DNA of 64,000 bases. Origin: Nonomuraea africana (GTDB lineage Bacteria > Actinomycetota > Actinomycetes > Streptosporangiales > Streptosporangiaceae). Positions 19,502 to 28,392 of the stretch are shown piece by piece; within the stretch, counting starts at the first letter, position 1, and each line of letters opens with the position of its first letter. The stretch covers positions 7,192,001 to 7,256,000 of the forward strand of contig NZ_JADBEF010000001.1 of assembly GCF_014873535.1 (NCBI RefSeq), read 5' to 3'. A program made the position numbers and the translations under genes. Under the pieces are notes generated by a model. The model was not told where the DNA came from. It worked only from the letters and a program-made list of their open reading frames with translations, and did not search any database.

Positions 19502-20509
19502 TTACGCTTGGTTCTCTTGCGCGGGGGCGAAGACAAGGGTGCCATACCGCCGAACCACGCCGACTCCCCCGGGTAGGTCGGCCCTTCCCTGCCCGCGCCA
19601 CGCCGTGATCAGCCGATCCGCCGCCATCACATGGGTCGCCGACAGCGCGCCCGCGGGCGCGCCCGCCGCGATCGCCGCCCGCCGCAGCACCCGCCGCCTG
19701 ACGGCGTCGGGAAGGTCTTCAAGACCCGGTACGGCCAGCGTCACAGCTTGGTCGATATCGCTAAGAGCGCAATCGGCGAAGGCTCTGCTCGCCCATTCGT
19801 CGAGGGCGTCCGAGTCTTCTCTCGCCAGATCCGCGGTCCGCGCGAGCGCCTGGGCGACCCCCGGGCCGAGCTCGGCCTCGAGCAGCGGCATGACCCTGGT
19901 TCGCACCCTCACACGGGTGTAGCGCGGGTCGGCGTTGTGCGGGTCGTCCCAGAAGGGGAGCAGCAGCGCCCGGCAGGCGCGCTCGGTGGTGTCCCTCCCC
20001 AGATGGAGGAAGGGCCTGCGGTAGCGGCCCGCCCTCGGCGCCATCCCCGAAAGCGACCTCGGCCCGCTGCCCCTGGCCAGACCCAGCAGCACGGTCTCCG
20101 CCTGGTCGTCACGGGTGTGGCCGAGCAGGACCGTGCGGGCGCCGAGGCGGTCGGCGGCCGTGGCCAGCGCCTCGTAGCGGGCGTCGCGCGCGGCTGCCTC
20201 AGGACCTCCGGCGGCGCCGACACGGACCGTCAGCACCTCGGCGGGCGCGAGGCCCATCGCGGCCGCGCTTTCCAGCACCTCGGCGGCCCGCCGCGCCGAG
20301 CCGTCCTGGAGCTGGTGGTCGACGGTGAGCAGGCCCGCCCGCAGCCGGGCCCTGGGCGCGACGAAGGCCAGCGCGGCGGCCAGCGCGAGGGAGTCGGCCC
20401 CGCCGCTGCACGCGGCCAGCACCAGGTCGCCCGGGCTCAGGTCGGCCAGCGCCTCGCGTACGGCACGCCGGACGTCGGCGACGGCGGGGTGTGGGCCCAT
20501 ACCCGTCAT
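19502..20509 (-). CDS. tilS: tRNA(Ile) lysidine synthetase
   Basis: Modifies C34 of the CAU-anticodon tRNA-Ile to lysidine so that it reads AUA. 335 residues with the PP-loop SGGADSLALA (about residues 35-44), VDHQLQDGS, the family motif LLGHTRDDQAETVLLGLARGSG, RPFL, and DDPHNADPRYTRVRVR. ATG 20509. It lies between the metalloprotease-like gene and hpt. Confidence 0.95.
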   Translation of the reverse strand: MTGMGPHPAVADVRRAVREALADLSPGDLVLAACSGGADSLALAAALAFVAPRARLRAGLLTVDHQLQDGSARRAAEVLESAAAMGLAPAEVLTVRVGAAGGPEAAARDARYEALATAADRLGARTVLLGHTRDDQAETVLLGLARGSGPRSLSGMAPRAGRYRRPFLHLGRDTTERACRALLLPFWDDPHNADPRYTRVRVRTRVMPLLEAELGPGVAQALARTADLAREDSDALDEWASRAFADCALSDIDQAVTLAVPGLEDLPDAVRRRVLRRAAIAAGAPAGALSATHVMAADRLITAWRGQGRADLPGGVGVVRRYGTLVFAPAQENQA

Positions 20510-20562
20510 TGTCCCGCCCTCGCGGCCACGGGCTCACCGCGCCGCCGCCGCGAGGGAGGCGG

Positions 20563-21678
20563 TCAGGCCTCGGGGTCGGCGGGCTGTGCGGGGATGGCCG
20601 GCGGCTCCTGCGGGACGACACGGGCGAGCCAGCGGTCGGGCGCCGCGATCTCGTCGGAGGTGGGCAGGGTCTCGGGCGAGGTCCAGACGCGGTTGAACCC
20701 GTCCATCCCCACCTTGCCGACCACGTGGCGGACGAAGGCGGACCCCTCGGCGTACTGCTTCATCTTCATCTCGAGGCCCAGGAGCTTGCGCACGGTGCGG
20801 TCCAGGCGCGAGCCGCCTTCGCGGCGCTGGCTGAACTTGGCCCTGATGTCGGCCACGGACGGCACCACGGTGGGCCCTACGGCGTCCATCACGAAGTCGC
20901 CGTGCCCCTCGAGCAGGGTCATCACCGCGGTGACCCGGTCGAGGATCTCCTTCTGCTCCGGCGTCTGGATCGCGTCGATGAGGTTCCCCTCGCCGGTGCC
21001 GCGCACGACGTCCGCCACGGTGTCGGCGGCGTTGCGCAGCCGCTCGAGCAGGGTGGGCAGGTCGAGGTCGGAGGCGAGCAGGAACTCGGTCATCTGCGAC
21101 CTGACGTACTCGCGCAGCCACGGGACCCCGGTGAACTGCACCCGGTGGGTCTCCTCGTGCAGGCACACCCACAGGCGGAAGTCGCGGGGGTGCACGCCCA
21201 TCTCGCGCTCGGCGTTGACGATGTTGGGCGCCACGAGAGTGAGGCGGCCGATCGGCTCGCGCCCCGTGGGGTCGGGCGGAAGGAACAGCTCGTACTGGCC
21301 GAGCACGCGCGAGGCGAGGAAGGCGAGCACGGCGCCCACCTCGACGCCGGTGATGCGGGAGCCCACCGCGCTGACGATGGCCGGCGGCGGGTTGTCGCGG
21401 CTGGCCATCCGCTCGGTGAGCGGTTCGAGCACCACGCGGAAGCCCTCGACGTTGGCCCTGATCCAGCCGGGCCTGTCGACGATGGTCGCGGGCTGCGGCG
21501 GAGTCGCCGCGTCTATCCGGGTGAACTCGCGGACGTGACCCTCCGCCTCTCGGGAGAGGGTGCGCAGTTCGGTGACGGCGTGGCGGGCCTCCTCACGAGT
21601 CACCTGTGGTCCGGGGCGCACCAGGCGCGTGCCGGTCGAGACGGCCAGATCCCAGTCGATCACCTGCATAACGTCCAC
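20563..21678 (-). CDS. Zinc-dependent metalloprotease-like protein (DUF2342 family)
   Basis: About 371 residues. It contains a HEETH metal motif in VCLHEETHRVQFTG and a downstream EGHGDFVMDAVG typical of the actinobacterial zinc metalloprotease/DUF2342 family, sometimes annotated as associated with F420 synthesis. The N-terminus IDWDLAVSTGTRLVRPGP is well conserved. The start is uncertain: GTG 21678 (11 nt after GGGAGGG), ATG 21669, or GTG 21699. There is no signal peptide. It sits between dacB and tilS, a conserved order in actinomycetes. Substrate unknown. Confidence 0.85.
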   Translation of the reverse strand: MDVMQVIDWDLAVSTGTRLVRPGPQVTREEARHAVTELRTLSREAEGHVREFTRIDAATPPQPATIVDRPGWIRANVEGFRVVLEPLTERMASRDNPPPAIVSAVGSRITGVEVGAVLAFLASRVLGQYELFLPPDPTGREPIGRLTLVAPNIVNAEREMGVHPRDFRLWVCLHEETHRVQFTGVPWLREYVRSQMTEFLLASDLDLPTLLERLRNAADTVADVVRGTGEGNLIDAIQTPEQKEILDRVTAVMTLLEGHGDFVMDAVGPTVVPSVADIRAKFSQRREGGSRLDRTVRKLLGLEMKMKQYAEGSAFVRHVVGKVGMDGFNRVWTSPETLPTSDEIAAPDRWLARVVPQEPPAIPAQPADPEA

Positions 21679-21759
21679 CGTACGTGGTTCCCTCCCCACC
21701 CGCGAAGAACTGCCCCCGGGGTTCGGGTCCAGCCGGGGAAAGCGGGGAGAGCGCGGGGG

Positions 21760-23184
21760 TCAGGAGCGGGCGACGATGGCGGCGAGGCGGTCGAGGACCG
21801 GTTCGGCGGTGCCCGGCACCTTGTCGGCCATGAAGGCGAAGGTGACCAGCCGCCCGCCGCGCGTGGTGGCGAAGCCCGCGAGCGTGTTGACGTTGTTGAG
21901 CGTGCCCGTCTTGGCGCGGACGAGGCCGACCTCTCCCTTGCTGTCATCACGGGTGAACCTGCTGCCCAGCGTGCCGGTGAACCCCGCGATGGGCATGCCG
22001 GACAGGATCGGCCTGAGCGCCGGGTCCTTGCTGGCGATGGCCAGCACGCGGGCCATGCCGTCCGCGCTGACCCGGTTCCTGATCGACAGGCCGGAGGCGT
22101 CGGAGAGCATGACGCCCTTGGCCACGCCGATCCGCTTCAGCACCGCCGCGATGGCCCGCGAGCCGCCCTCGAAGGAGGCGGGCTGCCCCTCCTTGATCGC
22201 CACGTGCCGCGCCAGCGCCTCGGCGAGGTCGTTGTCGCTCATCGTCAGCGTGCGCTCGACCAGCGCGTAGACGGGTGCCGACTCGACCGTCGCCAGCGCG
22301 GGGGCGCCGGCCTGGGCCTTCGAGGGGCGCACGGTCTTGCCGACGCTGATGCCGTACTTGCCGAGGAGCCTGGCGAAGGCGGCGGCCGCGAAGGCGGAGG
22401 GATTGGCGACGCGCGGCGCCCTGGAGGAGGGGTGCCGGCGGCCCACGTCGATCGTCAGGGCGTGGACGGGAGCCACCTCGCCGTCGGGGATGTAGTTGGG
22501 CTTCCAGCCCAGGGCGCTGGTGGGGCCGGTGAAGAGAGTGGCGTCGTAGGAGAGCGTGACCTTGGTGACACCCGAAGATTTGAGCGCGGCGGCCGTGCGG
22601 GAGGCCAACTGCGCCATCGACGCCTGCTTCGGGTACGCGCCCGCCTTGGCGAAGGGGCCCGCGAGAGTCGGGTCGCCGCCGCCGACCAGGACGATCGAGC
22701 TCTTGTTCGCACCCTGCACCACCGAGGTCTTCAGGCGCGCGTCGGGGCCGAGGGAGGCCAGGGCGGCGACGCAGGTGACCACCTTCGTGGTGGAGGCGGG
22801 GACGATGCCCGCCGCGGGGTTGGCGGCGAAGATCTGCTGGCCGGTGGCGGCGTCGAGGACCACGGCGCCCACCCTGCCGCCGAGCGCTTCGTCCCCCAGG
22901 GCGTCCGTGAGCTGCGAGGTCAAAGTACCCTTAGTCGGGAGAGGTCCGTTCCCACCCGTGGCCAGCACTGGTCCCGAGGTGATCACCGGAACGGGAGAAG
23001 GCTCCGCCGGCACGCTCGGTTGTGACTCTGGCCTCGTCAGCGCGCCCAGGCTGAAGTCGTTGGTGACGGCGTACGCGCCGGTCACGATCGTGACGGCCTG
23101 GAGCATGGCGAGCGTGGTCAACGTCACCCACCGCTCGCGCCGTACCACGTCGCCGACCTCTCTCTTAGTTCGCCTACGAGACAT
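21760..23184 (-). CDS. dacB: D-alanyl-D-alanine carboxypeptidase/endopeptidase (PBP4 type)
   Basis: 474 residues. A basic N-terminus and one membrane segment (about 21-40) act as signal/anchor, followed by a Pro/Ser-rich linker. Penicillin-binding motifs: SxxK in PASTTK (Ser about 131), SDN in TMSDNDLAEAL, and KTG in RAKTGTLNN. It trims or cleaves peptidoglycan cross-links outside the membrane. ATG 23184. Divergent from ppa, leaving a 46-bp shared regulatory gap. Confidence 0.94.
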   Translation of the reverse strand: MSRRRTKREVGDVVRRERWVTLTTLAMLQAVTIVTGAYAVTNDFSLGALTRPESQPSVPAEPSPVPVITSGPVLATGGNGPLPTKGTLTSQLTDALGDEALGGRVGAVVLDAATGQQIFAANPAAGIVPASTTKVVTCVAALASLGPDARLKTSVVQGANKSSIVLVGGGDPTLAGPFAKAGAYPKQASMAQLASRTAAALKSSGVTKVTLSYDATLFTGPTSALGWKPNYIPDGEVAPVHALTIDVGRRHPSSRAPRVANPSAFAAAAFARLLGKYGISVGKTVRPSKAQAGAPALATVESAPVYALVERTLTMSDNDLAEALARHVAIKEGQPASFEGGSRAIAAVLKRIGVAKGVMLSDASGLSIRNRVSADGMARVLAIASKDPALRPILSGMPIAGFTGTLGSRFTRDDSKGEVGLVRAKTGTLNNVNTLAGFATTRGGRLVTFAFMADKVPGTAEPVLDRLAAIVARS

Positions 23185-23230
23185 TAACGCCCATCCGGGG
23201 GTGCCCGGGGGATCGAGCGGAGGAACCGCG

Positions 23231-23728
23231 GTGGAGTTCGACGTTGTCGTTGAAATTCCGAAGGGACAACGGAACAAGTACGAAGTGGACCACGAGACCG
23301 GCAAGATCAGACTTGACCGGCTGCTGTTCACCTCCACGCAGTACCCCGCCGACTACGGGTTCATCGAGAACACCCTCGGTGAGGACGGCGACCCCCTCGA
23401 CGCACTGGTGCTGCTGCAGGAGCCGACCTTCCCCGGCTGCTACATCACCTGCCGCGCCGTCGGCATGTTCCGCATGACGGACGAGAAGGGCGGCGACGAC
23501 AAGGTCCTGTGCGTCCCCGCCACGGACCCGCGCATGGAGCACATCCGCGACATCCACCACGTCCCCGAGTTCGACCGGCTGGAGATCCAGCACTTCTTCG
23601 AGGTCTACAAGGACCTCGAGCCCGGCAAGTCGGTCGAGGGCGCCAACTGGGTGGGCAGGGTCGAGGCCGAGGCCGAGATCGTGCGCTCCTTCCAGCGGGC
23701 CAAGGACGAGGGCTACGGCGCCCACTGA
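23231..23728 (+). CDS. ppa: Inorganic pyrophosphatase (family I)
   Basis: 165 residues from GTG 23231, 7 nt after GGAGGA. It has FDVVVEIPKGQRNKYEVDHETG, YPADYGFIENTLGEDGDPLDALVL (catalytic acidic cluster DxxxxD), and MTDEKGGDDKVLCVP. Cytosolic Mg-dependent hydrolysis of pyrophosphate drives biosynthetic reactions forward. The frame is open far upstream but those residues overlap dacB and are not homologous. Confidence 0.96.
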   Translation: MEFDVVVEIPKGQRNKYEVDHETGKIRLDRLLFTSTQYPADYGFIENTLGEDGDPLDALVLLQEPTFPGCYITCRAVGMFRMTDEKGGDDKVLCVPATDPRMEHIRDIHHVPEFDRLEIQHFFEVYKDLEPGKSVEGANWVGRVEAEAEIVRSFQRAKDEGYGAH

Positions 23729-23776
23729 CGCCCGTCGCCGAGAGCCGCGGGGTCCACGGGTCCACGGCTCCCGGCG

Positions 23777-24943
23777 TCAACGGGGCCTGGTCGCGCCGAC
23801 CAGGTCCCTGCGCCACATCGAGGCGACGCGGACGACGTCGCCAGTCTGCGGGGCGTGCACCATCAGGCCTCTGCCGATGTACATGCCCACGTGGTGGATG
23901 TCGCCGGGGTCGTCGGTGATCTTCCCGAAGAACAGCAGGTCCCCCCTGCGCAGCTGGTTGAGCGGGATGTGCGGGCCTGAAGTCCACTGGGTGCCCGTCC
24001 AGTGGTCGAGCCGCACCCCGACCTGCTCCCACGCCCGCATCGTGAGCCCCGAGCAGTCGTAGCTGGAGGGGCCGTCGGCCGCCCACACGTACGGCTTGCC
24101 GAGCTGCGACAGCGCCCAGTCGGCGGCGATGTCGCCCATCGTGGCGCTCGACCCGCCGGAGGCACCGAACCCGTGCCTGGTCAGCTGGGCGGCCGCCCGC
24201 TCCTCGCGTTCGAGCCTGGCACGTTCCAAAGCCGCTTCACGCTGCCTCGCCAGGCGCTGGGCCTCGCTCCGTGCCGCGTCCACTCTGCCCTGGAGCCGCT
24301 CCTTCTCCGCCTCGATCCGCCTTGCCTCGCCGGCCTGCCGGTCGAGCGCCTCCTGCGCAGCGGCCTTGGCCGCCTCTGCCTGCCTGAAGGCGTCCTGCTG
24401 CTCGAGGTAGGCCTCCTCGGCCTGCGCGCGGAGGACGTCCGCCACCTCCTGGGCGGAGCGCGCCTGCTTGAGCGTCTCGCCCTGCTCCTCGCCGATGGAG
24501 GCGAGCATGCCCGTCCTGTGCAGGTATCCGGCGATGCCGCCGTCGTCGCTGAACAGCCCGACCATGGGGTTGCTCAGGTCCATGCCGCCGTAGGACTGCG
24601 CCGCCAGCATGGAGACGGCCGCCCTCGTCTCCTCCACCTTGGCCTCGGCCGCCCGGAGCCGCTCCTGGGCCGTGGCGTGGTGGACCTTGGCCTGCTCCAG
24701 CCGTACACGCTGGCCGTTGTAGACCTCCACCTTCCGCTCGGCGTCGGCCGCCAGTTCCTCGAGGCGGGTCTGGGCGGTGGCCAGCTTGACGCTCGCCGCT
24801 CCGAGCGCCTTGGCCCGCTCCCGTACGGCGGCGCGCGCCTCGGCCACCTCGCCCGCGGAGGGGGCGGGCTCTGCGGCGGCGGGCGGGCACAGCGCCAGGA
24901 CCAGGCAACAGGCCACCAACAGCCGTTGATGGACGGTGTGCAT
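23777..24943 (-). CDS. Secreted coiled-coil NlpC/P60 peptidoglycan endopeptidase
   Basis: 388 residues. A signal peptide (ends AAAE-P, about residue 24) precedes long Ala/Glu/Arg-rich coiled coils (about 30-110 and 165-255) and a C-terminal NlpC/P60 domain. Catalytic residues: Cys 297 in SYDCSGL, His in DIHHVGMYIG, and a third polar His in MVHAPQTG. The layout is like actinobacterial RipA/RpfI-type hydrolases, in which the coiled coil regulates access to the active site. ATG 24943. Convergent with ppa. The region 24944-25030 probably holds its promoter; no riboswitch was recognised there. Confidence 0.92.
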   Translation of the reverse strand: MHTVHQRLLVACCLVLALCPPAAAEPAPSAGEVAEARAAVRERAKALGAASVKLATAQTRLEELAADAERKVEVYNGQRVRLEQAKVHHATAQERLRAAEAKVEETRAAVSMLAAQSYGGMDLSNPMVGLFSDDGGIAGYLHRTGMLASIGEEQGETLKQARSAQEVADVLRAQAEEAYLEQQDAFRQAEAAKAAAQEALDRQAGEARRIEAEKERLQGRVDAARSEAQRLARQREAALERARLEREERAAAQLTRHGFGASGGSSATMGDIAADWALSQLGKPYVWAADGPSSYDCSGLTMRAWEQVGVRLDHWTGTQWTSGPHIPLNQLRRGDLLFFGKITDDPGDIHHVGMYIGRGLMVHAPQTGDVVRVASMWRRDLVGATRPR

Positions 24944-25030
24944 AGATTCCCCCTCCGCGCATGCGTCGTCACTCTATGCACACAGTTCCCATTGCTCACG
25001 CTGCGCACACATGTACCTCACGTACCGTCA

Positions 25031-25657
25031 TCATCGCAGGCGAAGCAGGCGTTCTATCCAGGGACGAACGGACATGGCGGCAGGTATCGCCCCTCGGGGA
25101 TAGGTGAAGACCGGGGTCTCACTCCCATACGCAGCGTGAAGTTCAGCGGCCTTGCACCAGTCGGCGGTGACGCGGGCGGCGGCCCACGCCGCGGCGATCG
25201 CTGGCCTCGACTCCGGGTAGCGGTCGTAGGTCTGGAAGAGGGTCATGGTGGCGTGCGCGGCCTGGTGACCGTCGCGCGGGTAGGCGCTGCCCGCGAGGTA
25301 GGGGGCGGTGACCCTGCCGCCGTAGGCCGTGCCGAGCACCCAGGTCCAGTCGGCGACGACCAGCGCCAGGACGGGGTCGGGCACGGCGGCCGCCGCGCCG
25401 TACATGCGCTCCTGGCGGGGGCCCGTCAGCCTGCGCCGGGTCCACAGCCATTCGAGGTCGGCGGGCGACTCGCCGCAGGCCAGCCACGAGAGCGTGGCCA
25501 GGGCGCGGGCGGTCAGCAGGCGGCACTCGTCGAGGACGTCGCGCAGCATGCGGGGGCCGGGATCGAGCCAGGTCGGCCAGTCGACCTCATGGATGCGGGG
25601 CACCAGGTCCGCCAGCTCCCCCTCGACTGGGAGGGGGCAGACCCGGTGCCCCTTCAC
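25031..25657 (-). CDS. Protein of unknown function downstream of the ECF sigma fusion
   Basis: 208 residues from GTG 25657, only 15 nt after the sigma-factor stop, so probably co-transcribed. It is soluble and rich in Trp and Ala, with no signal peptide or TM. There are repeated Trp/Arg pairs (WLWTRRRLTGPRQERMYGAAAA, VVADWTWVLGTAYGG) and a C-terminal TYPRGAIPAAMSVRPWIERLLRL. I do not recognise the family. Its start lacks a clear SD. Confidence 0.65.
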   Translation of the reverse strand: MKGHRVCPLPVEGELADLVPRIHEVDWPTWLDPGPRMLRDVLDECRLLTARALATLSWLACGESPADLEWLWTRRRLTGPRQERMYGAAAAVPDPVLALVVADWTWVLGTAYGGRVTAPYLAGSAYPRDGHQAAHATMTLFQTYDRYPESRPAIAAAWAAARVTADWCKAAELHAAYGSETPVFTYPRGAIPAAMSVRPWIERLLRLR

Positions 25658-25672
25658 GGTGAAGCGACTGCC

Positions 25673-27286
25673 CTACGCGTTCTCCCTCGCGCCCGACGGC
25701 TCGCCGGCCTGCTGCTCTTGTGCGGGGGTTTCCACGAGGACCGGCGGCTGCTCGGCCGCCGCGTCCGACGGCGTGGCGGCGCCACCCGACCCGTCCCCCG
25801 AGCCGCCGCCCGGAGTGGTGGAGCCGCCGTCGGAGCCCTGCTGGGGGTCCTTCGTCGGCGCCGGATCGGTGGGCGTGAAGGTGGGAGTGGGGTCGGGCTT
25901 GGGGGGATCGGTCGGGGTCACGGTGGGCGCGGGGGTCGGCGTCGGCTCCGGCCTGGTCGTCGGTGTGGAGGTGGGCGTCGAGGTCGCCGTCGGTCGCTTC
26001 GTCGGGCACGGCGACTTCGTGGGGCTGCCATGGTGGTCACGCGGCGGGTTCGGGCCTTGTGGCTCACCCGGCGACAGCGTCGGCGGCGGCTCGCCAGGCG
26101 CCGTCGGAGAAGGGGCGGGCCCCGTGCGCGTCGGCACCGGGACGACGGGCAGATCCCTGCGCGTGGGCACCACGTCGGGCGTCGTCACGGTCACCGGGGC
26201 GGTCGAGCGGTAGGCCCCGATCGGGTAGGTCGCCGAGCTGTCGAGGATGGGCTCCACCGTGATCGGCGTCTCGTGGGGATCGGGCAGCCACGGCAGTCTG
26301 ATGCCCGGCGGCTCTCCGGTCGCGGGAAACGCCCCCGAGGCGATGCCCGTGAGTCCGTCGCCGTCGTCGCCGAAATAGCTGAAGATCATCCCGATGGCCG
26401 CGACGGTGGCCACCGCCGCCAGCGCGCCTGCCAGCGCCTGTGACCAGCGCCGCCCCCTGCCGTCTCCGGCCAGGGGAAACCCCGCGGCGTCGAGCGCCGC
26501 CGACCTGCGCGCCACATACCTCCTGTATGGCAGCAGCTCGGGATCGACGAAGCAGCTCATCACCCTGACCCTGAGCGTCTCGGGCAGCACCACGGTCGGC
26601 AGCAGCTCGAACACCTTCGCCGTCGACACCTGCCTGGACCGGTGCGGCGCGCAGGTCTCGCACCTGGGCAGGTGGGCCACCACCTCCTCGCGCATCTCCG
26701 CGGTGAGCTCGCCCGCGAATCCGGTCAGGATGGCGACCCGCTGCGCGCAGTCGTAGGGCCCCTTCCTCGCCAGGACCTCGGCCGTGACCACGTCGCCGAG
26801 CCGCTCGCGCGCGCTCTCGTGCGCGGTTTCGACCTGGCGCGGCGTGACCCCGAGAACCGCCGCGACGTCGAAGGTGGACAGCTCGTGCCTGGCGGTCAGC
26901 TCCAGCAGCTCGCTCTCGGCGGCCGTGAGGGCGCGGACGGCGTTCCACGCCATGACCCGCAGCTCCGCGTCGGCGGGATCGGCCACCGGAGGAACCGCGA
27001 CCATTGTCTCCGTCGCGTCGTCCGTCACGTCGGCCGACTGCCGCCGCAGGCACTCCTGCCGGGCCAGCGCGTAGAGCCACCCTCGCAGTCGGTCAGGGTC
27101 GGCCAGCGCGCCGACGTGCGCCTCGGCCGCGATCAGCGTGTCGCGCAGGGCGACCTGGGCACTGTCGGGGCTGTTGAGGATGGACCAGCAGTATCGGTAG
27201 ATGCCCTCGGCGTGCGAGTCGTAGAGCGCTGCGAGGGCACCCGGGTCGCGGGAAAGGAGAGCTTCGACCAGGACGCGGTCATTCAT
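25673..27286 (-). CDS. ECF sigma factor fused to zinc-finger, TM helix and Pro/Thr-rich exterior domain
   Basis: 537 residues. Residues 1-165 look like ECF sigma region 2 (LYDSHAEGIYRYCWSILN, LRGWLYALARQECLR) and sigma4 (LTAAESELLELTARHELSTFDVAAVLGVTPRQVETAHESARERL). A helical segment with HLPRCETC (HxxxCxxC anti-sigma-type zinc finger, about 207-214) follows, then a TM helix (about 285-305) and some 230 residues of Pro/Thr/Ser-rich sequence with a (PT)n stretch. Sigma and anti-sigma-like modules are thus on one membrane-bound chain. ATG 27286 starts in an AT-rich leader. The 238-bp gap upstream shows no gene. Confidence 0.85.
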   Translation of the reverse strand: MNDRVLVEALLSRDPGALAALYDSHAEGIYRYCWSILNSPDSAQVALRDTLIAAEAHVGALADPDRLRGWLYALARQECLRRQSADVTDDATETMVAVPPVADPADAELRVMAWNAVRALTAAESELLELTARHELSTFDVAAVLGVTPRQVETAHESARERLGDVVTAEVLARKGPYDCAQRVAILTGFAGELTAEMREEVVAHLPRCETCAPHRSRQVSTAKVFELLPTVVLPETLRVRVMSCFVDPELLPYRRYVARRSAALDAAGFPLAGDGRGRRWSQALAGALAAVATVAAIGMIFSYFGDDGDGLTGIASGAFPATGEPPGIRLPWLPDPHETPITVEPILDSSATYPIGAYRSTAPVTVTTPDVVPTRRDLPVVPVPTRTGPAPSPTAPGEPPPTLSPGEPQGPNPPRDHHGSPTKSPCPTKRPTATSTPTSTPTTRPEPTPTPAPTVTPTDPPKPDPTPTFTPTDPAPTKDPQQGSDGGSTTPGGGSGDGSGGAATPSDAAAEQPPVLVETPAQEQQAGEPSGARENA

Positions 27287-27524
27287 GTGACCGAAGGTAA
27301 TGGATTGGTAACTAGTAGTTCTACCGATTCATTCTTGCTCGCAGAGAAAAGGGCCGCACCGCATGCCAACAATGACCGATTTATCGTCTTATCGGAGCAC
27401 GAGAGAGCCGCCGACGTCGGTCTTTCCCCCGGCGACGGCGGCCCCAAGCTGCTCCGGAGCCAGGATCCCGGAATGCGCCCGGAGAGTCCGGATATTTCGC
27501 TAATTAACGTTGGATAACGCTCGG

Positions 27525-28328
27525 TCAGGGCTTGTTCTCGGCGGTGACGGCGTACCGGCCCCTGTCCTTGGCGAAAGGCGGGGTGCTCGGCTTGACCGTG
27601 TGGACGGGTACCGCTCCCCCCACCGCCAGCTCCTCGTAAGGACGGCCCGTCGACCCCCAGGTCCGCGCCACCACCTCGGTCCTGGCGACCTGCGTCGAGG
27701 CCGGCAGCCCTTCGACGGTGAGGATGAAGCGCGGCGTCTTGCCCGCCCGCACGTCGTCCACGAACGTGCTGGCGCCGCCCAGCAGCTTGCCCGACCTGTC
27801 GCGCAGCAGCGCGCTGACCGTCAGGCTGCTAGCGGGCAGCACGTAGGGGTTGCCGACGTCGCCGGTGACCAGGTAGGTGCCGTCCTTCTGCTTGATGGTC
27901 TGCACCCGCGAGACGGGGAACTTACGGAGCGACGAGGGGATGCGTGCCACCTGCCGCCACTGCGCGGACCTGTGGGTGATCGTCACCCTCTCCGGCTTGG
28001 CCCCGGTGACGGCCTGCCCGGTGAACGCCAGCGTCCCCGAGGGGGGCACCGCGTCGAGCGGCTGGTCCATGCGGAGCACCTCGGCGCCCTTGGCGTCGAT
28101 GCCGACGATCGTGGCCACGACGTTCTCTCCGAAGTGCCACGGGTTGCTGTTGCCGAGCACACCCGCCCAGCTCACGACGTACCCGCCGTCGCCCTTGGCG
28201 ACCGAGGAGGCCTGCTCCTTGAGCGCGAGCGGCTGCATCTGCTGCGTGGAGGGCTCCTCGGCGGTGGAGGAGCAACCCGCCACGAGGATCAGGGCAAGGG
28301 CGGCGAACATACGGCTACGCGGGATCAC
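27525..28328 (-). CDS. Lipoprotein of unknown function
   Basis: 267 residues from GTG 28328 (ATG 28310 possible). Signal II peptide with lipobox LVAGC (Cys about 19). The mature part alternates beta-rich blocks (GGYVVSWAGVLGNSNPWHFGENVVATIVGID; DGTYLVTGDVGNPYVLPASSLTVSALLRD), resembling FxLyD/DUF-type extracellular beta domains. Anchored on the outer face of the membrane. Downstream of the ABC-F gene on the same strand. Function unknown. Confidence 0.75.
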   Translation of the reverse strand: MIPRSRMFAALALILVAGCSSTAEEPSTQQMQPLALKEQASSVAKGDGGYVVSWAGVLGNSNPWHFGENVVATIVGIDAKGAEVLRMDQPLDAVPPSGTLAFTGQAVTGAKPERVTITHRSAQWRQVARIPSSLRKFPVSRVQTIKQKDGTYLVTGDVGNPYVLPASSLTVSALLRDRSGKLLGGASTFVDDVRAGKTPRFILTVEGLPASTQVARTEVVARTWGSTGRPYEELAVGGAVPVHTVKPSTPPFAKDRGRYAVTAENKP

Positions 28329-28392
28329 TTTGCCGTGATAGCCCGTCAGAGAGGTACAGCAGGCAGGGACACGCGCCTGCCGTACCAAGTCT

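Noticed and set aside
20491..23025. A plus-strand open frame of 844 codons opposite dacB and the metalloprotease gene
   Set aside because: No recognisable motifs and composition typical of antisense frames; the minus-strand proteins carry clear catalytic motifs.
24944..25030. Possible cyclic-di-AMP (ydaO) riboswitch before the NlpC/P60 gene
   Set aside because: These often precede such genes in actinomycetes, but the gap is too short and no ydaO core was seen.
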